A stretch of 64,000 nucleotides of DNA from Nematopogon swammerdamellus (GCA_946902875.1 OX336354.1:10761247-10825246); one strand, 5' to 3'; shown: positions 9,743 to 22,024, numbered from the stretch's first letter. A program made the numbers and translations. The notes: generated by a model not told the origin, from the sequence alone.

Positions 9743-11158
9743 TACAAATTCTTTGTCACACTTGTTCGCTCACGTGTCTTCTGTCTGCTCCAAATGATGT
9801 GCATGCCGACCAAATGTAGCTATCGAGACAACATGTATGCAATGCATGGCAATGACTTTTCTGAATATATGTTTCCATGGACACGTTGAACAAGTGGAGA
9901 GTGACTTACTTCGTAACTTCGGCCTTGCGACAACTATCACTGGGTCAGACAGATGCCGTTCCTACTTGTTCTGTAGCCGTCAGAATCATTCGGTGATTTC
10001 GATAAAATTAAAACATGAATTATTATTGTACCTTACACAAGGTAAGGATTGGCATACCACCTAGTTTTGACTGGAACATAGAATGGGCTAACAGCATGAA
10101 GTTAGCAGGTGCTGTAGCCAGAGTAAAAAAATTGATTTTTTGCAGGCAAGTTTTTATTGTTGGTACCAGAGGGGGACAAGTTGAAAGTAGGTATAATATT
10201 TACTATAATATTTACTACTCCTTCGGAATCGAAAGTACGAGTATCTCAAACTGCCTTTTGAGTTGTGAAATACTATGATATGAACGCACAAAAACACCAC
10301 CGTGGGGAAACCGTAGTAAACCAACCAATTGCTAGGGGTGTTGTGCGCAAGGTCGATTGGAAGAAACTGCACTCCGCAATGAGTTCGCCTTCTTCTACTT
10401 TCTACATCACATACAAGTACCTACATTACAATACAATTTACCCTGACTAAGTTCTGATTGCAGACATTTTTTATTTCACATTCTGAAGGCCTATATTTAT
10501 TTAATTTTAATAACATTTCGTTACTAAACTTCAGATAGGTATTTAGAAAGTTCGTTGAACTCGAAATGACCTCGGAAATAACAGAATCTTCCGTAGAACC
10601 TCTAGCTACAACGGAACATAATAATATGGCTACAACACTAACTACCCACCATACATTAGAATTGCCTAATTTACTTCTAATAATACTGGCGGAGTAGAAA
10701 TAAAATAGTGCTAGCTCAGTAAAAAAGTGATATTATTTAAAGACGAATTTACATTTTGCAAAATAAGTTGTAAGAATTTCGTCGCGTCGCGACGCTGTTT
10801 TCGTCTATTTTCGTAATTTTCGCGATGCCAAATAGGTTCCTATATAAGTTACGCGACGACGTTTAAAAAATCTTATAGCGATTTTAAATTCGGAACTCTT
10901 CGTCGATGAATGTGTTTCGTGTGATTTTGACTTTCATTTTATATTATTTCAGTGTAAATCATCGTTGCAGAGTCGTTTTCTTTTCAACATTAATGTTTTC
11001 GATAAGTAAACGCTCAACACACATATTGTACCGCTTAACCAACATAACAAATCATATTTTTTATTACAGAAAGTTATATACACTTCCACAAAACTCCGTA
11101 GTAACATTACTGCAAGTACAACAAGTTCCACTCATGTTTGCACGACGCTGTGAAGTCA
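9743..11158. other. Stretch without a recognised gene
   Basis: Several short open frames (up to about 90 codons) lie between 9743 and 10450, for example one starting MNYYCTLHKVRIGIPPSFDW at 10015, but I recognise no family in them and the frames do not join through good splice sites. They could be a decayed gene or chance. From 10450 to 11158 the sequence is AT-rich and shows nothing. Confidence 0.4.
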
Positions 11159-11345
11159 CTTTTTTTTTTTTTTATGGAAACTAACACCGGGTGAACTAGG
11201 TGCAATGTCAGTGCTTCCCTTCATTTCATGTCGGCTACACTGAACTGTACGGAAAACACGAACTATTTAAATAGCCGTTTCGAGCGCCGTTTCACTCAGT
11301 GCGGTGGTACCAACCCGACCGGGATAAACCCTACCACCTAGTAAA
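11159..11345 (-). mobile_element. SINE family B, truncated copy
   Basis: T run at 11160-11173 (poly-A tail on the minus strand), then the family core including CTAGGTGCAATGTCAGTGCT and CAGTGCGGTGGTACCAACCC, ending at CCTACCACCTAGTA. The tRNA/5S-like head is missing. Confidence 0.8.
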
Positions 11346-11756
11346 AATGGCGGTATCGTGAAATTGCATTGCACGGACCGGCAATCTTGAATGGGACGTG
11401 TTGTACATATCACTGCAGCCAGTGCCATTGTTACACCATCGACTGAACTATTGGGACCTTGAAACAAAACCATCAAAGTCAGTCGACCGATATCTAGGGC
11501 ACAAAGTCGGATGGCTCAAGGTATTCACGGTCGCTCAGTGTTGTGGCCAGACCAATAATAAATCAATTAAATATATTTACTAAATAGTTTAGTGTCTAGA
11601 TTGATTGTTACTAATTTGTGAATCGGCAGTGACTCAACGACCTCATAATTAATTAACATTTACAACAATTGATTGCTTGATTTATTTATTTATTTATTTT
11701 GTAAAAGAAATCAACAGCAACATGTATCTAATTTAGTACTATGGAACATTACATTG

Positions 11757-11855
11757 GATGAGAAGAGCGGAAGACCGCGTATGGTGGCGTGCCTTGGGAG
11801 AGGCCTATGTCCAGCAGTGGACCGATACAGGCTGATGATGATGATGAACATTGTC
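11757..11855 (+). pseudogene. LINE ORF2 C-terminal stub (WWRALGEAYVQQWTDTG)
   Basis: In one frame the sequence reads RVWWRALGEAYVQQWTDTG followed by TGA repeats, which I recognise as the end of ORF2 of an insect non-LTR retrotransposon, with its characteristic GAT-repeat tail. Only the last hundred bases are present, a typical 5'-truncated insertion. The same terminus in the other orientation lies at 26289-26345. Confidence 0.65.
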
Positions 11856-12019
11856 ATATCAAATTAGCTAATAATAGATTCCATAGATATAATTTTCAAA
11901 AAGAAAAAAAAATACATTTTCTTTCGACTAGGTACCATTGATACTGATTTTACCATTGACCGAGGAATGCTTACTGAGCTGTGCAGTGTAGGCCAAAGAA
12001 CAATGAAAGCATATACGTG

Positions 12020-12935
12020 GGGCACACTAAAAGTTTCCGGAATTAATAAGAATAAAATACTATTAAAGGTCAAAAATGAATTTATTGTTTCTCAAAATAT
12101 TCTCCCATTGCGTAAATGCACTTTTTCATACGATTAAACCAATTTTGAAAACTTTTGTGCCACTCCTCCGTGGTGACCTCAGAAACGTGTTTTTCATATT
12201 CTTCGACAGCCTCTTCTGGTGATGAAAATCGTTGATCGCGTAATTGGTTCTTAATTTTTGGGAACAGAAAAAAGTCACAAGGTGCCGTCACCTGTTACTA
12301 TGTCCCACACCAAATTTGAAGCGCCTTTGTTGAATCTGGTAAGCATGGCATTGCACCAAGTGACGCGGTGCGTTTTTTGAGCCTCGGTCAAATTGTGTGG
12401 GATCCACCGCGAGCACAGCTTTCTCACACCCAAATGTTTGTGTAGGATTGATTGTATTTGACTCATGCCTATGTCAAAGGATGCCCGAATCTCATGGTAG
12501 GTCACATGACTGTCTGTTTCGATCATACGGCGCACAGCATCGATGTTTTTGTTGGTCACAGCGGTGAACGGGCGACCATCGCGAGATTCGTCACTGAGAT
12601 TGACACGACCGCGCTTGAATTCTGCAAACCAGCAATAAATAGTCGTCTTGCATGGTGCTTCATCGCCAAAAGCAGATTGAAGCCGAGCGAGGCTCTGATG
12701 AGCTGTCAAATTACACTTAAAATCGTAGAAAATCATACTACGAAAATTTTCCCGGGTTAAATTTATGTTAATGTAGACAGGCAATTTTTAAAATGGCGCC
12801 ACAATGGAAAAACAAGTGACAGTCAGATGAAACAAAGTGCATTCTACAGCCAAAGAGTTCCATTTTCAAATGTTGTAATTACTTTTTAAATATTGTTTAT
12901 GTAAGTGGCCAATTCCGGAAACTTTTAGTGTGCCC
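12020..12935 (-). mobile_element. Mariner element, internally deleted
   Basis: The TIRs are GGGCACACTAAAAGTTTCCG at the left and its complement ending at 12935. TA follows on the right, but the left TA has changed. The whole element is 916 bp, against about 1.3 kb for a full mariner. Inside are the two ends of a transposase frame (12082-12291 and 12275-12784) joined across a deletion. A non-autonomous derivative. Confidence 0.9.
12082..12784 (-). pseudogene. Mariner transposase, broken by internal deletion
   Basis: The N-terminal part (12275-12784) carries the paired helix-turn-helix region (FGDEAPCKTTIYCWFAEFKRG, here given in part) and runs to VTGDG, where the first catalytic Asp of the TGDE motif sits. 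The C-terminal part (12082-12291) restarts in another frame at TAPCDFFLFPK, which contains the third Asp of the D,D34D triad, and ends at EYFEKQ. The middle, with the second Asp (HDN motif), is missing. The joint lies within the shared GTGAC, so the deletion removed catalytic sequence and shifted the frame. No active enzyme can come from this copy. Confidence 0.88.
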
Positions 12936-13265
12936 TATGTATAAAACATTAGGATTTCAACACGTTTGGAAATGTTGAACACATTGTTTTATACATACAT
13001 ATAAGTAGGTGAGGTGAGGTGAGAGTGAATACGATAAAAATGTTTTATCGTCTGTACTTTTCAGATTTTTTCACTTAATCTATACCCACAGAATATTGTA
13101 TTATCTAGCTAGAATATAGATATTGGGAAATTCGAAAAAAGTCTTTAAATCTCGATGAGCTAGAAAGGTAATTAAATTATAAAACCGTTTAATAAGGAAT
13201 GGGACGAGAAGAATAAAATAACAATAAAAACATATTTTTAAAAATTATAAAAAAATATTTCTGAT

Positions 13266-13345
13266 ACGTACTTGCAGCACAACCCGGACTTCTCTGCTTA
13301 CCCCAATTGTCGGGATACAGCGTGTGGTATTTATTTATTTATTTA
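13266..13345 (+). mobile_element. Retroposon family C, 3' fragment
   Basis: Only the last 80 bp: CTTGCAGCACAACCCGGACT to CAGCGTGTGGTATTTATTTA, with an ATTT tail in place of TATG. Confidence 0.7.
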
Positions 13346-13609
13346 TATTTCTGATAATATTCTCCTAAGTGAACCTCTTTTTAGGTAGTAAAAATTAAAA
13401 AGTATTTTATTTAACTAGGGTTCAGGGTTCCAATATTGGTTGAACGAAACATCTTTCTCTTGATTTAGGTGATATTTGTGCATACGTACATACGACACAC
13501 AGATTATAGATAATGTGCCTGTGCCCAAACGACAAAAAAAAACCTGTTGCCTTCGACGACAGGAAGTTCACGGCAGCGGTAGAGCAGAAGTAGTTTATCC
13601 ATTACAAGC

Positions 13610-13830
13610 TGTGCCCGCGGCTCCGCCCGCTCTCATATTTGACTTCTCTGCTAACCTCATAAGCCATTTAACGTGATATAATTGATGGGAAGAACCAAGC
13701 TATCCGTAGAAGCAAGCTGTATTAAAATCGGTTCAGTGGTTCTCGAGTTATAAGCGGACAGACAGACATACATACATACAGACAGAAAGCAGACGTTGGA
13801 TTTTATTAAAGGTAAGGAAGGAAAGGATAA
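13610..13830 (+). mobile_element. Retroposon tail (family E)
   Basis: Shares TTTGACTTCTCTGCTAACCT, GAACCAAGCTATCCGTAGA, GGTTCAGTGGTTCTC and CAGACGTTGGATTTTAT with 49730-49920. Contains a GACA/CATA microsatellite. Between 12936 and 13600 I see no gene. Confidence 0.65.
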
Positions 13831-14197
13831 GGATATTATATGTATACTTAGCCATTTTCTAACCTGTCACCATGCCGTATTCTAACTAAATCACAAGACA
13901 GCAGCTATCCCGTCGTCACTTAAAATGAAAACCCATTGTTATATTATAACAAATTAGCATAAAGGCAAGGTCACACTAAACGTTTTAAAACGTCGAAGAC
14001 AAGAGTCATTATGTCAAGAACGAATATTAAGTTGAACATGAACATCTCGTCCAAAGGAACCGGTTAGATGTGTGTAGGTAGTTATCCACATACCTGTCTG
14101 GCTGTATTCTGTTTAATGTTAAACGTCGATCTAGTATAGGTCAACAATTTAGAGATTGTCTTAGAAATGTATCAGCTTCCCTTTTACTTTCATATGG

Positions 14198-14542
14198 AGG
14201 GGTATAGAATCAAAGACAGCTCTATCAACTTTTGCAAATTTTTGGTAAACCAAAAAATTTTTTTTCAGATCCAGTTTATTCTAAATGGCCCGTTACTTCG
14301 TTAGGATTAATGGAGCTATCCTATTGGACAGTTTTGCTTAGTGTTAGTTTTTAAACATACGTATGGATAGTGCTGTTTTTTATTGTTACTGTTAATTTCT
14401 GAACTATGTTTTTAATGGAAAGAGCTGCTTTTGAAGCAGTTTTTTATGACAATTCAATAGCCAATTATATGAAGAAAAATTGTGCATTCATATGCCGTTT
14501 CGCCAAAAAGTTGTAAAGAGCTACCTTTGATTCTATACCCCT
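14198..14542. mobile_element. MITE, 345 bp
   Basis: Ends AGGGGTATAGAATCAAA and TTTGATTCTATACCCCT are exact complements. The arms continue imperfectly for about 40 bp (AGCTCTATCAACTTTT / AAAAAGTTGTAAAGAGCT). AT-rich interior without a frame. Confidence 0.85.
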
Positions 14543-14767
14543 TTGAAACGGGTTTCCGCTATTGCGTATAGGGTGTGTGGGAAAGGTGTATAGGTGAACA
14601 TATAATATAAAGGTCAATAAAGTATTATCTGAGAAAGGTTACAGCTACGTTTCAGTGACTTACCGTAGCGCTAGTAACGCGCTCTATCAACCGTGTCTTT
14701 TTCATCTGAAATCTGCGAAGGAAAAATGTAGGTATTTGTCGGAAGACTTTCATACTGCAACCGGTCT

Positions 14768-15110
14768 TTTTTATTTTTTATTTAATCCGGTATGGGTGGC
14801 TGAGTCGGAAGGAATAAAGCGCATGCTCCGACCAGCCAATATCACCTCCGAGAAGGTAGGTGCCATACCGGAGACTTCCCTGGATTGCTGGCTATACTGG
14901 ACTAGAGGAGAACACAGCCGAGGCTGCTATGCGGCCATCTTACATCCAGTACGGTGGTACCAACCCAGTCGGTTACAATTTTAGCCTACCACCTAGTAAG
15001 GGCAAGGGAAGGGACCTACAGTTTTACAGCGGTTCTGAACGGTGAAGCAGCAGGTCTAGGTATGCACGCAAAATTTTTCGTCAGAAAAAAGTCATTGGTA
15101 CATGCCGGCC
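14768..15110 (-). mobile_element. SINE family A, nearly full-length
   Basis: Minus-oriented, T-rich tail at 14768-14786. The body runs to the GAAGCAGCAGGT and GAAAAAAGTCATTGGTACAT motifs that lie next to the tRNA-like head in the copy at 50063. The head itself is diverged or lost. Confidence 0.8.
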
Positions 15111-15423
15111 GGCTTTTGCGCGGCTTCCGCGGCCGAGGCCTGCCGTTACTTTGTCCGTCCTATATATAATAGGGTAGTCGCCGCCGTGGCCGGCTGGCTG
15201 GCGGCGAAGAACGGTCACTTTGTCCGCCCTAGCTAGGCTAGGGCGGTCGCAGTGACCAACTGCTGGCTAGGTGGTCTTTTTCATATTAACAGACTGACAG
15301 ATTTTACGGTTTTCAACCAGTGCATTCGCCGCGCTCAAAGGTGTGTGACAGAGGCAAGAGGATGTGAGTGGGGTAAAGGATATGACAGGGACAAGGGGGT
15401 TTTCGGTAAACCGCAATAGAATT

Positions 15424-15966
15424 AAACTATTTTTTTTATTGAAACTGACACGGTTGGCTACATCACCTACTACATCCGTGATGTCAGCCCATAACACCTT
15501 GGTGAACGAGGTGGCATGTCAGTGTTTCTCGTCGGTCGTGCCGGCTGCACTGACCTAGACGAAAAACACGAATTATTAAAATAGCCTTTCAAACGAGTTT
15601 TTATTCAGTGCGGTGGTATCAATCCGGGCGGGTTAAACCCTACCACCTAGTGAGGTAAGGAGGGAAGGGGCCTACGGTTTTACGTGGAATCCGAACCACG
15701 TTCAGCCTCCAACGGTCGAGCGGTCACCCATCCATCCACTGACTGCGCCCAGCCCATGTACCAGCGTTACTCACTCCCCAATGTGAGTATGAGAAACGAT
15801 CTCACTCAACCAATCAGAAGGCGTTTGGTGAGGCATACGACCCGGCTATTGGTTGAAATATTCGAGTAGTTAGCCGTTGAGTTAACGCCGGTAGACTCTC
15901 TGGTGAACTTAAATGATCCGACCGACAGTCGACCGGCCGCACCACTGAGCTATCGAGGCTGGTCTC
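15424..15966 (-). mobile_element. SINE family B with extra sequence in the head
   Basis: Minus-oriented. The tail lies at 15429-15436, the body continues to TCCGAACCACGTTCAGCCTC, then the 5S-like block (GCGGTCACCCATCCATCCAC) and the tRNA-like start (CACCACTGAGCTATCGAGGC, complement). About 120 bp of other sequence sits between the 5S-like block and the start, so the head has been split by an insertion. Confidence 0.75.
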
Positions 15967-16191
15967 AATAATCGATCTTGCCTATGGATCCCGCCTCGTT
16001 CCCTCGCAAACACGATGCGCATGGAGCGCATCGAGCGTCGCGTAATGGTCATCATAACACGCATCAAATGATCGCTGACACCGACGCGATGGACGAGCCG
16101 AGCCCACCACATGGGCTGACGACCGACCCCCTCCGCCGCGCCTCCGCCCCGCCGCCGCTCCGCGCCGATGCAGTAACAGTGAACATGAAAT

Positions 16192-16800
16192 GAGGAGGTT
16201 AAGAACAAAAGGGCACCCATCCACTTTAGACAGTTTTCATTTTTTTTTTTTACTTAAAATGCTGAATTGCATCGATTCCACACCTTGTAATTATCAAAAT
16301 GTACTCAAATTAGGTTTATTTTAGCTACCAAAAAGTGACATTTGGTTCAAAAGGTAACAAATCCCAAAAAAATCGACATTAAATTATTCCTCTTCGATCA
16401 CTTTACATCAAAAGGGCAACAAATCCAAACCAATTTCGGTGCATAATGTCGCCCTGTGGTTCTAAAAGTAACATTTTAAATTATTTGTAACTTTGTGGGG
16501 CACATATCCGTATACTTGTGGAACAAAAAGTAACAAATCCATGTACAAATTGTTACTCCAGTACAAAAAGGCCAAATCCAAAATTCTAATCCATGTTCCT
16601 TGTTCTACTGCACAATTTTTTTAAATCTTTGTATGATACGAATGACCTCTACTGGTAGTATTTTTATACTAAATTAAAATAAATTTTTATATTAAATTAA
16701 AATAAATATTTCTGTAATGGCTTAGGGACCATTATGTTTTTTTGTTTTCTGAAAAAAAAAACCTAAAGTGGATTTGTGCCCTTTTGTTCTTAACCTCCTC
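16192..16800. mobile_element. TIR element, 609 bp, non-coding
   Basis: Left arm GAGGAGGTTAAGAACAAAAG then GGCACCCATCCACTTTAG; right arm CTAAAGTGGATTTGTGCC then CTTTTGTTCTTAACCTCCTC. Arms of about 38 bp with few mismatches. The interior repeats an AAAAGGnAACAAATCC motif several times. No transposase frame and no clear target duplication. It splits a GC-rich host segment (16000-16190 and 16801-16830). Confidence 0.85.
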
Positions 16801-17541
16801 GAATGTATCACGGGGCGGCGGAAGGCGGCGGAGGCAGCATGAGTGCAATTACAAACGCATTGTTGTTATCATTAAATCGTTCCTTGATATGTATGTATGT
16901 AATGCAAACCTTTTTGTCTGCCTTATAGCCGGCATGACGCTTTGCCGAGAGCGTGGTCGCGCAAAGAATCGTGCTATTGGATGTGTCTGCTGAACATCCG
17001 ACGAAATTTTGGGCACAGCGACCCGTGCTAGCTGATTATAAAAGAATTATAATAATAACCATTCATATCTATTATCGTGGTAGATAAATTAGCCTTTGTT
17101 AAACGAGTTATGATTGAAAAGTAATGTATGAGTAGTTAGGTAGTTTATAATTTGTAGAGATGAAGAATAGATTCGCTAAAACTGACGATATTCATCTGTA
17201 ACTGCATAGCGAGCGAATGAATAAAGACGAAGAAAATTCAGGATAATAAGTTGTATTCATAATTTTTTGTTTTATTTTTAATCTCATATTATTATAAGTA
17301 TTTAATATGATTAAATATTATTGAAGAATATGGATATAGGTAGGTATTTAATAATCAAATTCTTTGGCGTTTGCCGAAAATTTTATAGCAGGATTTTTTC
17401 AGAAAGTTTTATTCATAATTGTTTTTATTTTAATTAAAATGTAATATTATTATATTTAGGTTAGTTTAGTTTTGTTTTAAGTTAGATGTAGTTTTAATTT
17501 TATAGTTCTTGTAAGTTCTTTCTGTTTATTTAGTTTTTATG

Positions 17542-17826
17542 TTTTTTTTTTTATGGAAACTGACACGGTTGGCTACATCACCTACAACGTCCGTGATGTC
17601 AGCCCATAGCACCGGGTGAACTAGGTGCCATGTCAGTGCTTCCCCCTTTGATCGTGCCGGCTACACTGAACTGGTCGGAAAACACAAACTATTTACATAG
17701 CAGTTTTGACCGACGTTTCATTCAGTGCGGTGGTACCAACCCGGGCGGGTTAAACTCTGCCACCAAGTAAGATTAAGAGGGAAGGGACCTACAGTTTTAC
17801 GAGGAATCCGAACCTCGGTCAGCCTC
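17542..17826 (-). mobile_element. SINE family B, headless copy
   Basis: T run at 17542-17552, then the complete family body up to GAGGAATCCGAACCTCGGTC (the B-box region on the minus strand). The 5S-like head is missing. The flanks 16830-17540 and 17830-18350 are AT-rich, with no gene. Confidence 0.85.
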
Positions 17827-18349
17827 TCTTTCTCACTCATGTGTAAATTAATTTTCATATACCTAAAACAAATTATTCTATTGTAAGTATTTAATATTAT
17901 TAAATATTATATAGCACAATCGTATGCTTATATCCCTCCGTTGTTTCCCTTCGTCATATAAATGAATTTATTTTTCTCCGCTTACTTACCTTCAAGTATG
18001 TTTTATTAGTTTTTGAGATTTTACGCAAAATCGAAACCAGTTATCAACCGGTTTATAGAATTTGCTCAAGTTCATTGTAACAAGCGTTATAAATAGGTAG
18101 CGCTTGGCGCTTGATCATAATTTCAAAGAGGATAATAAAAAGTTGGAACTAGCCGTTCGGTCGCAACAGTCTTGTTGTAAAAAGTTGTTGCATTGTATCG
18201 TGTAACAGCGTAGAGTCGGTGGTCGCACAATCGAAGTAGATACTTACAACCTACACACAGCGATCGTTTTCAAGATTTGTTAGTATAAAAGTGATAACCT
18301 GGGAATGAAAACACAATACGACCACGAAATGAGTAAGAATATAACATAC

Positions 18350-18905
18350 TAGCTTTTGCCGGCGGCTTCGCTCACGTAACTTTATTTCGGCGCGCGGAAC
18401 AATTCGGTTTGTATGTGAGCCACATCTTAGCGTAATCGGAACGGACATAATCATAGAGTCTACAAACGCAGTATTTCATAAAACAAAGTAACTTACTCCA
18501 TGACCATCCCTTACAGATTTATTATTAATATTGATTTACACAACTACCTACTCACTCTACTACTACATCTACTCATCAATCAATATATCAATGCTAATAA
18601 TACATCTGTAAGGGATGGTCACGGAGTAAGTTACTTTGTTACTGAGTTTGTAGACTCTATGTATGATACTAAAACTAAATTGACGATTTTTAGAAATCTT
18701 TTCTGTATGTATGTATGTATGTGTGTTCCTCCATAACTCTTAAAACGATCATCCGAATTCTATGAAACTTAGTACAAGCACATTTAACTATACGGGACAC
18801 AGGATAGGCTACACAAATAAAATTCAATTCCGGTTACGCTAAGATTTGGCTCTCATACAAACCGAATTGTTCCGCGCGCCGAAATAAAGTTACGGCAGCG
18901 GGCTT
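18350..18905. repeat. Inverted-repeat element (family F)
   Basis: The left arm contains CTTTATTTCGGCGCGCGGAA, CAATTCGGTTTGTATG, TAGAGTCTACAAACGCAGTA and GTAACTTACTCCATGACC. The right arm contains the complements in reverse order, ending CGCGCCGAAATAAAGTTACG. The right arm has an extra block (about 18660-18830) that reappears at 34830-35060. Confidence 0.75.
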
Positions 18906-19019
18906 ACTTGCTTTCTTTTTTTTAAATACGAATTTCAAGCGAGCGAAGCCACAGGCAAAAGCTTGTACATAATAACAACATATTGCATTTCCACGTCTCC
19001 CGTTGCGTTGTATTATTTT

Positions 19020-19815
19020 TTTAAAGAGTAACTGTGCCGAGAGACCAAAGGCTCTCGACACAGCTAATTTCTACTCTCCTTGCGAAACCACGTTCGGTGA
19101 AATGCCATAGACTTGCGGACTATTGTAGGGCTGTTCAGTTCAGCCTGTTGTTGATACGAGTCTGGGCCTCGCCGGCAGACCATTCCGCATCCTAGCGGTG
19201 CGGAGGCGCGACCTTCCCAGAAGCCCAATGTCAACAACAAGACGATTCTAAGTTTATCTGCATGCGAAGTGTGCTACGGAATAAGGCACGAATAAGGGAT
19301 GCATGTTCCTCCGAGCAAGGTCCATGGTCCATCGTAGAACAGACTGAGTGAACCTACAAAAACCGGCCAAGTGCGAGTCAAACTCGCGCACCGAGGGTTC
19401 CGTATCGCCATGTCACGGTCAGCGCCACTCACGCCATCTATGTATTAGTTAAAATGGTTTATACTCTTTTCGGTAGATGGTGCGCATACACTTTTTAGTT
19501 TCTTGTGTGGGGGAACCCCGAGATTTTTTAACTTTTCCTTATTTTTATTATTAAATCATATTTATTTATTTGTTACATTTTATTTATTATATATATATTA
19601 TACTTATTTTGTTGTTACATCGGCCACAATAACACATATTCTGTGAAAATTTCAACGGGCTACCTATACGGTTCAAGCGATACAGCCCTCGGACAGATGG
19701 ACAGACAGACAGACAGACAGACGGCGTAGGCTTAGTAATACAACAGATACGGAACCCTAAAAAGTCTGTAATTCAGAGACTCTAGCTGGACTAGCGGACC
19801 ATCAGTGAGTTTCGG
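19020..19815 (-). pseudogene. CR1/Jockey-like LINE 3' fragment, split by an insertion
   Basis: The two halves (19020-19360 and 19764-19815) match, in the same order, the LINE at 36884-37790: CTTGCGAAACCACG, CCCAATGTCAACAACAA, GAACAGACTGAGTGAACC, then GTCTGTAATTCAGAGACTC. Between them lies a different repeat. In the intact relative these motifs are adjacent. Stops and small indels show that the coding frame is long dead. Confidence 0.7.
19361..19763 (+). mobile_element. Family G repeat inserted in the LINE fragment
   Basis: Starts CCGGCCAAGTGCGAGTCAAA, passes a GACA microsatellite and ends CGGAACCCTAAAAA. Family G copies (starting GGCCAAGTGCG, ending GGAACCCTAAAAA) also lie at 20135, 20833, 27409 (minus), 41721 (minus) and 47270. 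The class is unclear; the A-rich end suggests retroposition. Confidence 0.65.
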
Positions 19816-20134
19816 TTTCATTATTTTTCACCCCAGCGATATTTCATAAAATCCTCTACAGGTATGATTTTACTTTAAAATTGTTTTAATATATAATTAG
19901 CGTTCATTCAGAGAAGACGGAACTTCCGATATCTAATATCCTCGCATAGGTTATAATAATTATCGCTTATTGCCATCTTATTGCGCAATCTAACCTTCTA
20001 TTACAATGAATGACACATGGAAGGTTTATTTAATTTCAACCGTCGCGATGAAAGCGCCTACCGAAGAAGTAATCAAAGTGTGTGTTTGTCTTGTACAATG
20101 TTTCAGATCCGTTTGATATTATTAAATAATAAAA

Positions 20135-20437
20135 AGCGGCCAAGTGCGTGTCGGGCCACGCGCAGTGTAGGGTTCCGTAGTTGCGGAACCCTATCGAAAT
20201 AAATTATTTGATTATTTGTATAATTTTGTAGGGGAAATAAATGAATGTTAATTTGAAAAAGTTCTTCAACAGTGAAATGTTGGCTGTCGTCCGTACATTT
20301 TATAAGTTGGTCGACCATTACTCGTCAACCTGTACAGCCTACTTAGCTGTGATAGTTTTCCTTTTAATTTCGACATATATACTACTGCTGTGAATTTTTT
20401 CACATATCTAATAACATAATAACAACCGTTTGACTGG

Positions 20438-20473
<36 letters not shown>

Positions 20474-20832
20474 ACTTGACCCTAACAAAAATTAGCACTA
20501 AAAAGCTTAATAATTCGCAAACGGATCCCTAAATCAAAAAATGCTTTTCACAAACCTGCCAATGGACCTATCCAATGACACCCCACGCGATGGGGTAGAC
20601 GTGAAAAAAAAATTCATCCTCATTTTTTGTGTAGGGGAGGTACCCTAAAAAAATAATTTCAAAATTTTTATTTTACCACTTTGTCAGCGTTATTAATATG
20701 TATATCCATACCAACTTACAACTTTCTAGTACTAAGGGTCTCTGAACTAAGCCGCGGACAGACAGACAGACGGACGGACAACTATAAGGGTGTAACTATA
20801 AGGGTTCCTTGTTGACTACGGAACCCTAAAAA
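20135..20832 (+). mobile_element. Long family G repeat with poly-G tract
   Basis: A 0.7-kb repeat from AGCGGCCAAGTGCGTGTCGG to ACGGAACCCTAAAAA, matched almost end to end by 41721-42405 in the other orientation. The GGGTTCCGTAGTTGCGGAAC motif near the start can form a hairpin. A run of 33 G lies at 20439-20471; the partner has only about ten C there. Confidence 0.8.
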
Positions 20833-21071
20833 CAGGCCAAGTGAGAGTCAATCTCCTGCACCGAGGTTTCCATACCACGTTTCTTGTATAGGGCCCCCCT
20901 TAATTTTTTTATTTTCCGTTTTTGTAATTTGTTTTATCCTCCATAATAAATAACACATATTCTGTGACAATTTCATCTGCTAGCTATTACGGTTCAAAAG
21001 ATACAGCCCTCGGACAGACGGACGGAGGCGTAGGCTTAGTAATATACTTCTGTACTGGTACGGAAACCTAA
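20833..21071 (+). mobile_element. Short family G repeat
   Basis: Starts CAGGCCAAGTGAGAGTCAAT directly where the previous copy ends, and ends TACGGAAACCTAATA after a GACGGAGGCG block. The two copies are head to tail. Confidence 0.65.
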
Positions 21072-22024
21072 TATAATTTTTTTTTTATATTTTCCCTAAA
21101 TATTATTTTATTTAAACGCACTCCTATACAAAATTACCAACCATTAGGTGACGTCATCACCAAAATACCTGTATAATCCACTAATCAAAATGTTAAATCG
21201 GCTATCGCTTTTTTGTCGGACAGATTAATAATTTCCTTTCCGTTTTTAACGGAAGCAAAAATAATTTTCTTCTTTGTTGTAATGGTCTGTTTTGAGTGTG
21301 CCTAATAGATTTTCTAACCTTAAATTAGGTATATAATCATAATATATTAAAGGTATTATAATATATAATAGTATATAAAGTACACGTATGTACGTCTCCG
21401 TTTTCCGTAATGTATCTTATTCATAACGGTCTATTAAATATAAACACATCAATCTAAATCAAATGCGATCAATTTAAAACGATGCAGGAGGTCTTCTAAC
21501 GGTATTTATTATATGTAGGTACTTACTTATGTTCCAATCTAACTTATGATGCCAATTAACTATTTATGTCGTGAGGCAAGGACTGTCACAAAAATACGCC
21601 ATTCAATATCGATGCATTCAATACTAATATTTGAGTTCTCAATTTGTATCATGAACGAACAATATTATTTCATAACATAGATTTATGTGTTTTGCAATCC
21701 GAACTTAACCTTTAATCTCGCCTTTAATTTCAGATACATAGTGTAAAAAAAACTTGGAGAGGTTCAGGACAAATACAAATCATTTATTGCAAATTTGTAG
21801 AGTAGTTGAAAAGTAATCGCCTGCCTGGGTCTGGTTGTAGTTATTGCAGAGATATAGTTATTTATTATAGAGTGCTACCAATACTACTCCCTCGAAAGAG
21901 TTGCGCAATGCTGAATAAGTATACAATTGACATATTATTAATAATTTTTATTCCTTTATTAACACATATATTTACAATAATTTTACATATAATAAACTAT
22001 ACCTAAAATATACAAAAATTATAT
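21072..22024. other. AT-rich stretch, no gene seen
   Basis: Only a 55-bp motif stands out (21138-21190, containing TAGGTGACGTCATCACCA), which is repeated with changes at 22605-22660. Confidence 0.4.

Noticed and set aside
9614..10450. Chain of short frames as a possible gene
   Set aside because: No recognised motif, no consistent splice sites, and the first part lies in a mobile element end. Left as unassigned.
15909..16224. Overlapping arginine- and histidine-rich frames on both strands
   Set aside because: GC-rich composition and a SINE head; no domain and no support from splice sites.
20266..20475. Frame starting with a proline run
   Set aside because: The prolines are the 33-base homopolymer.
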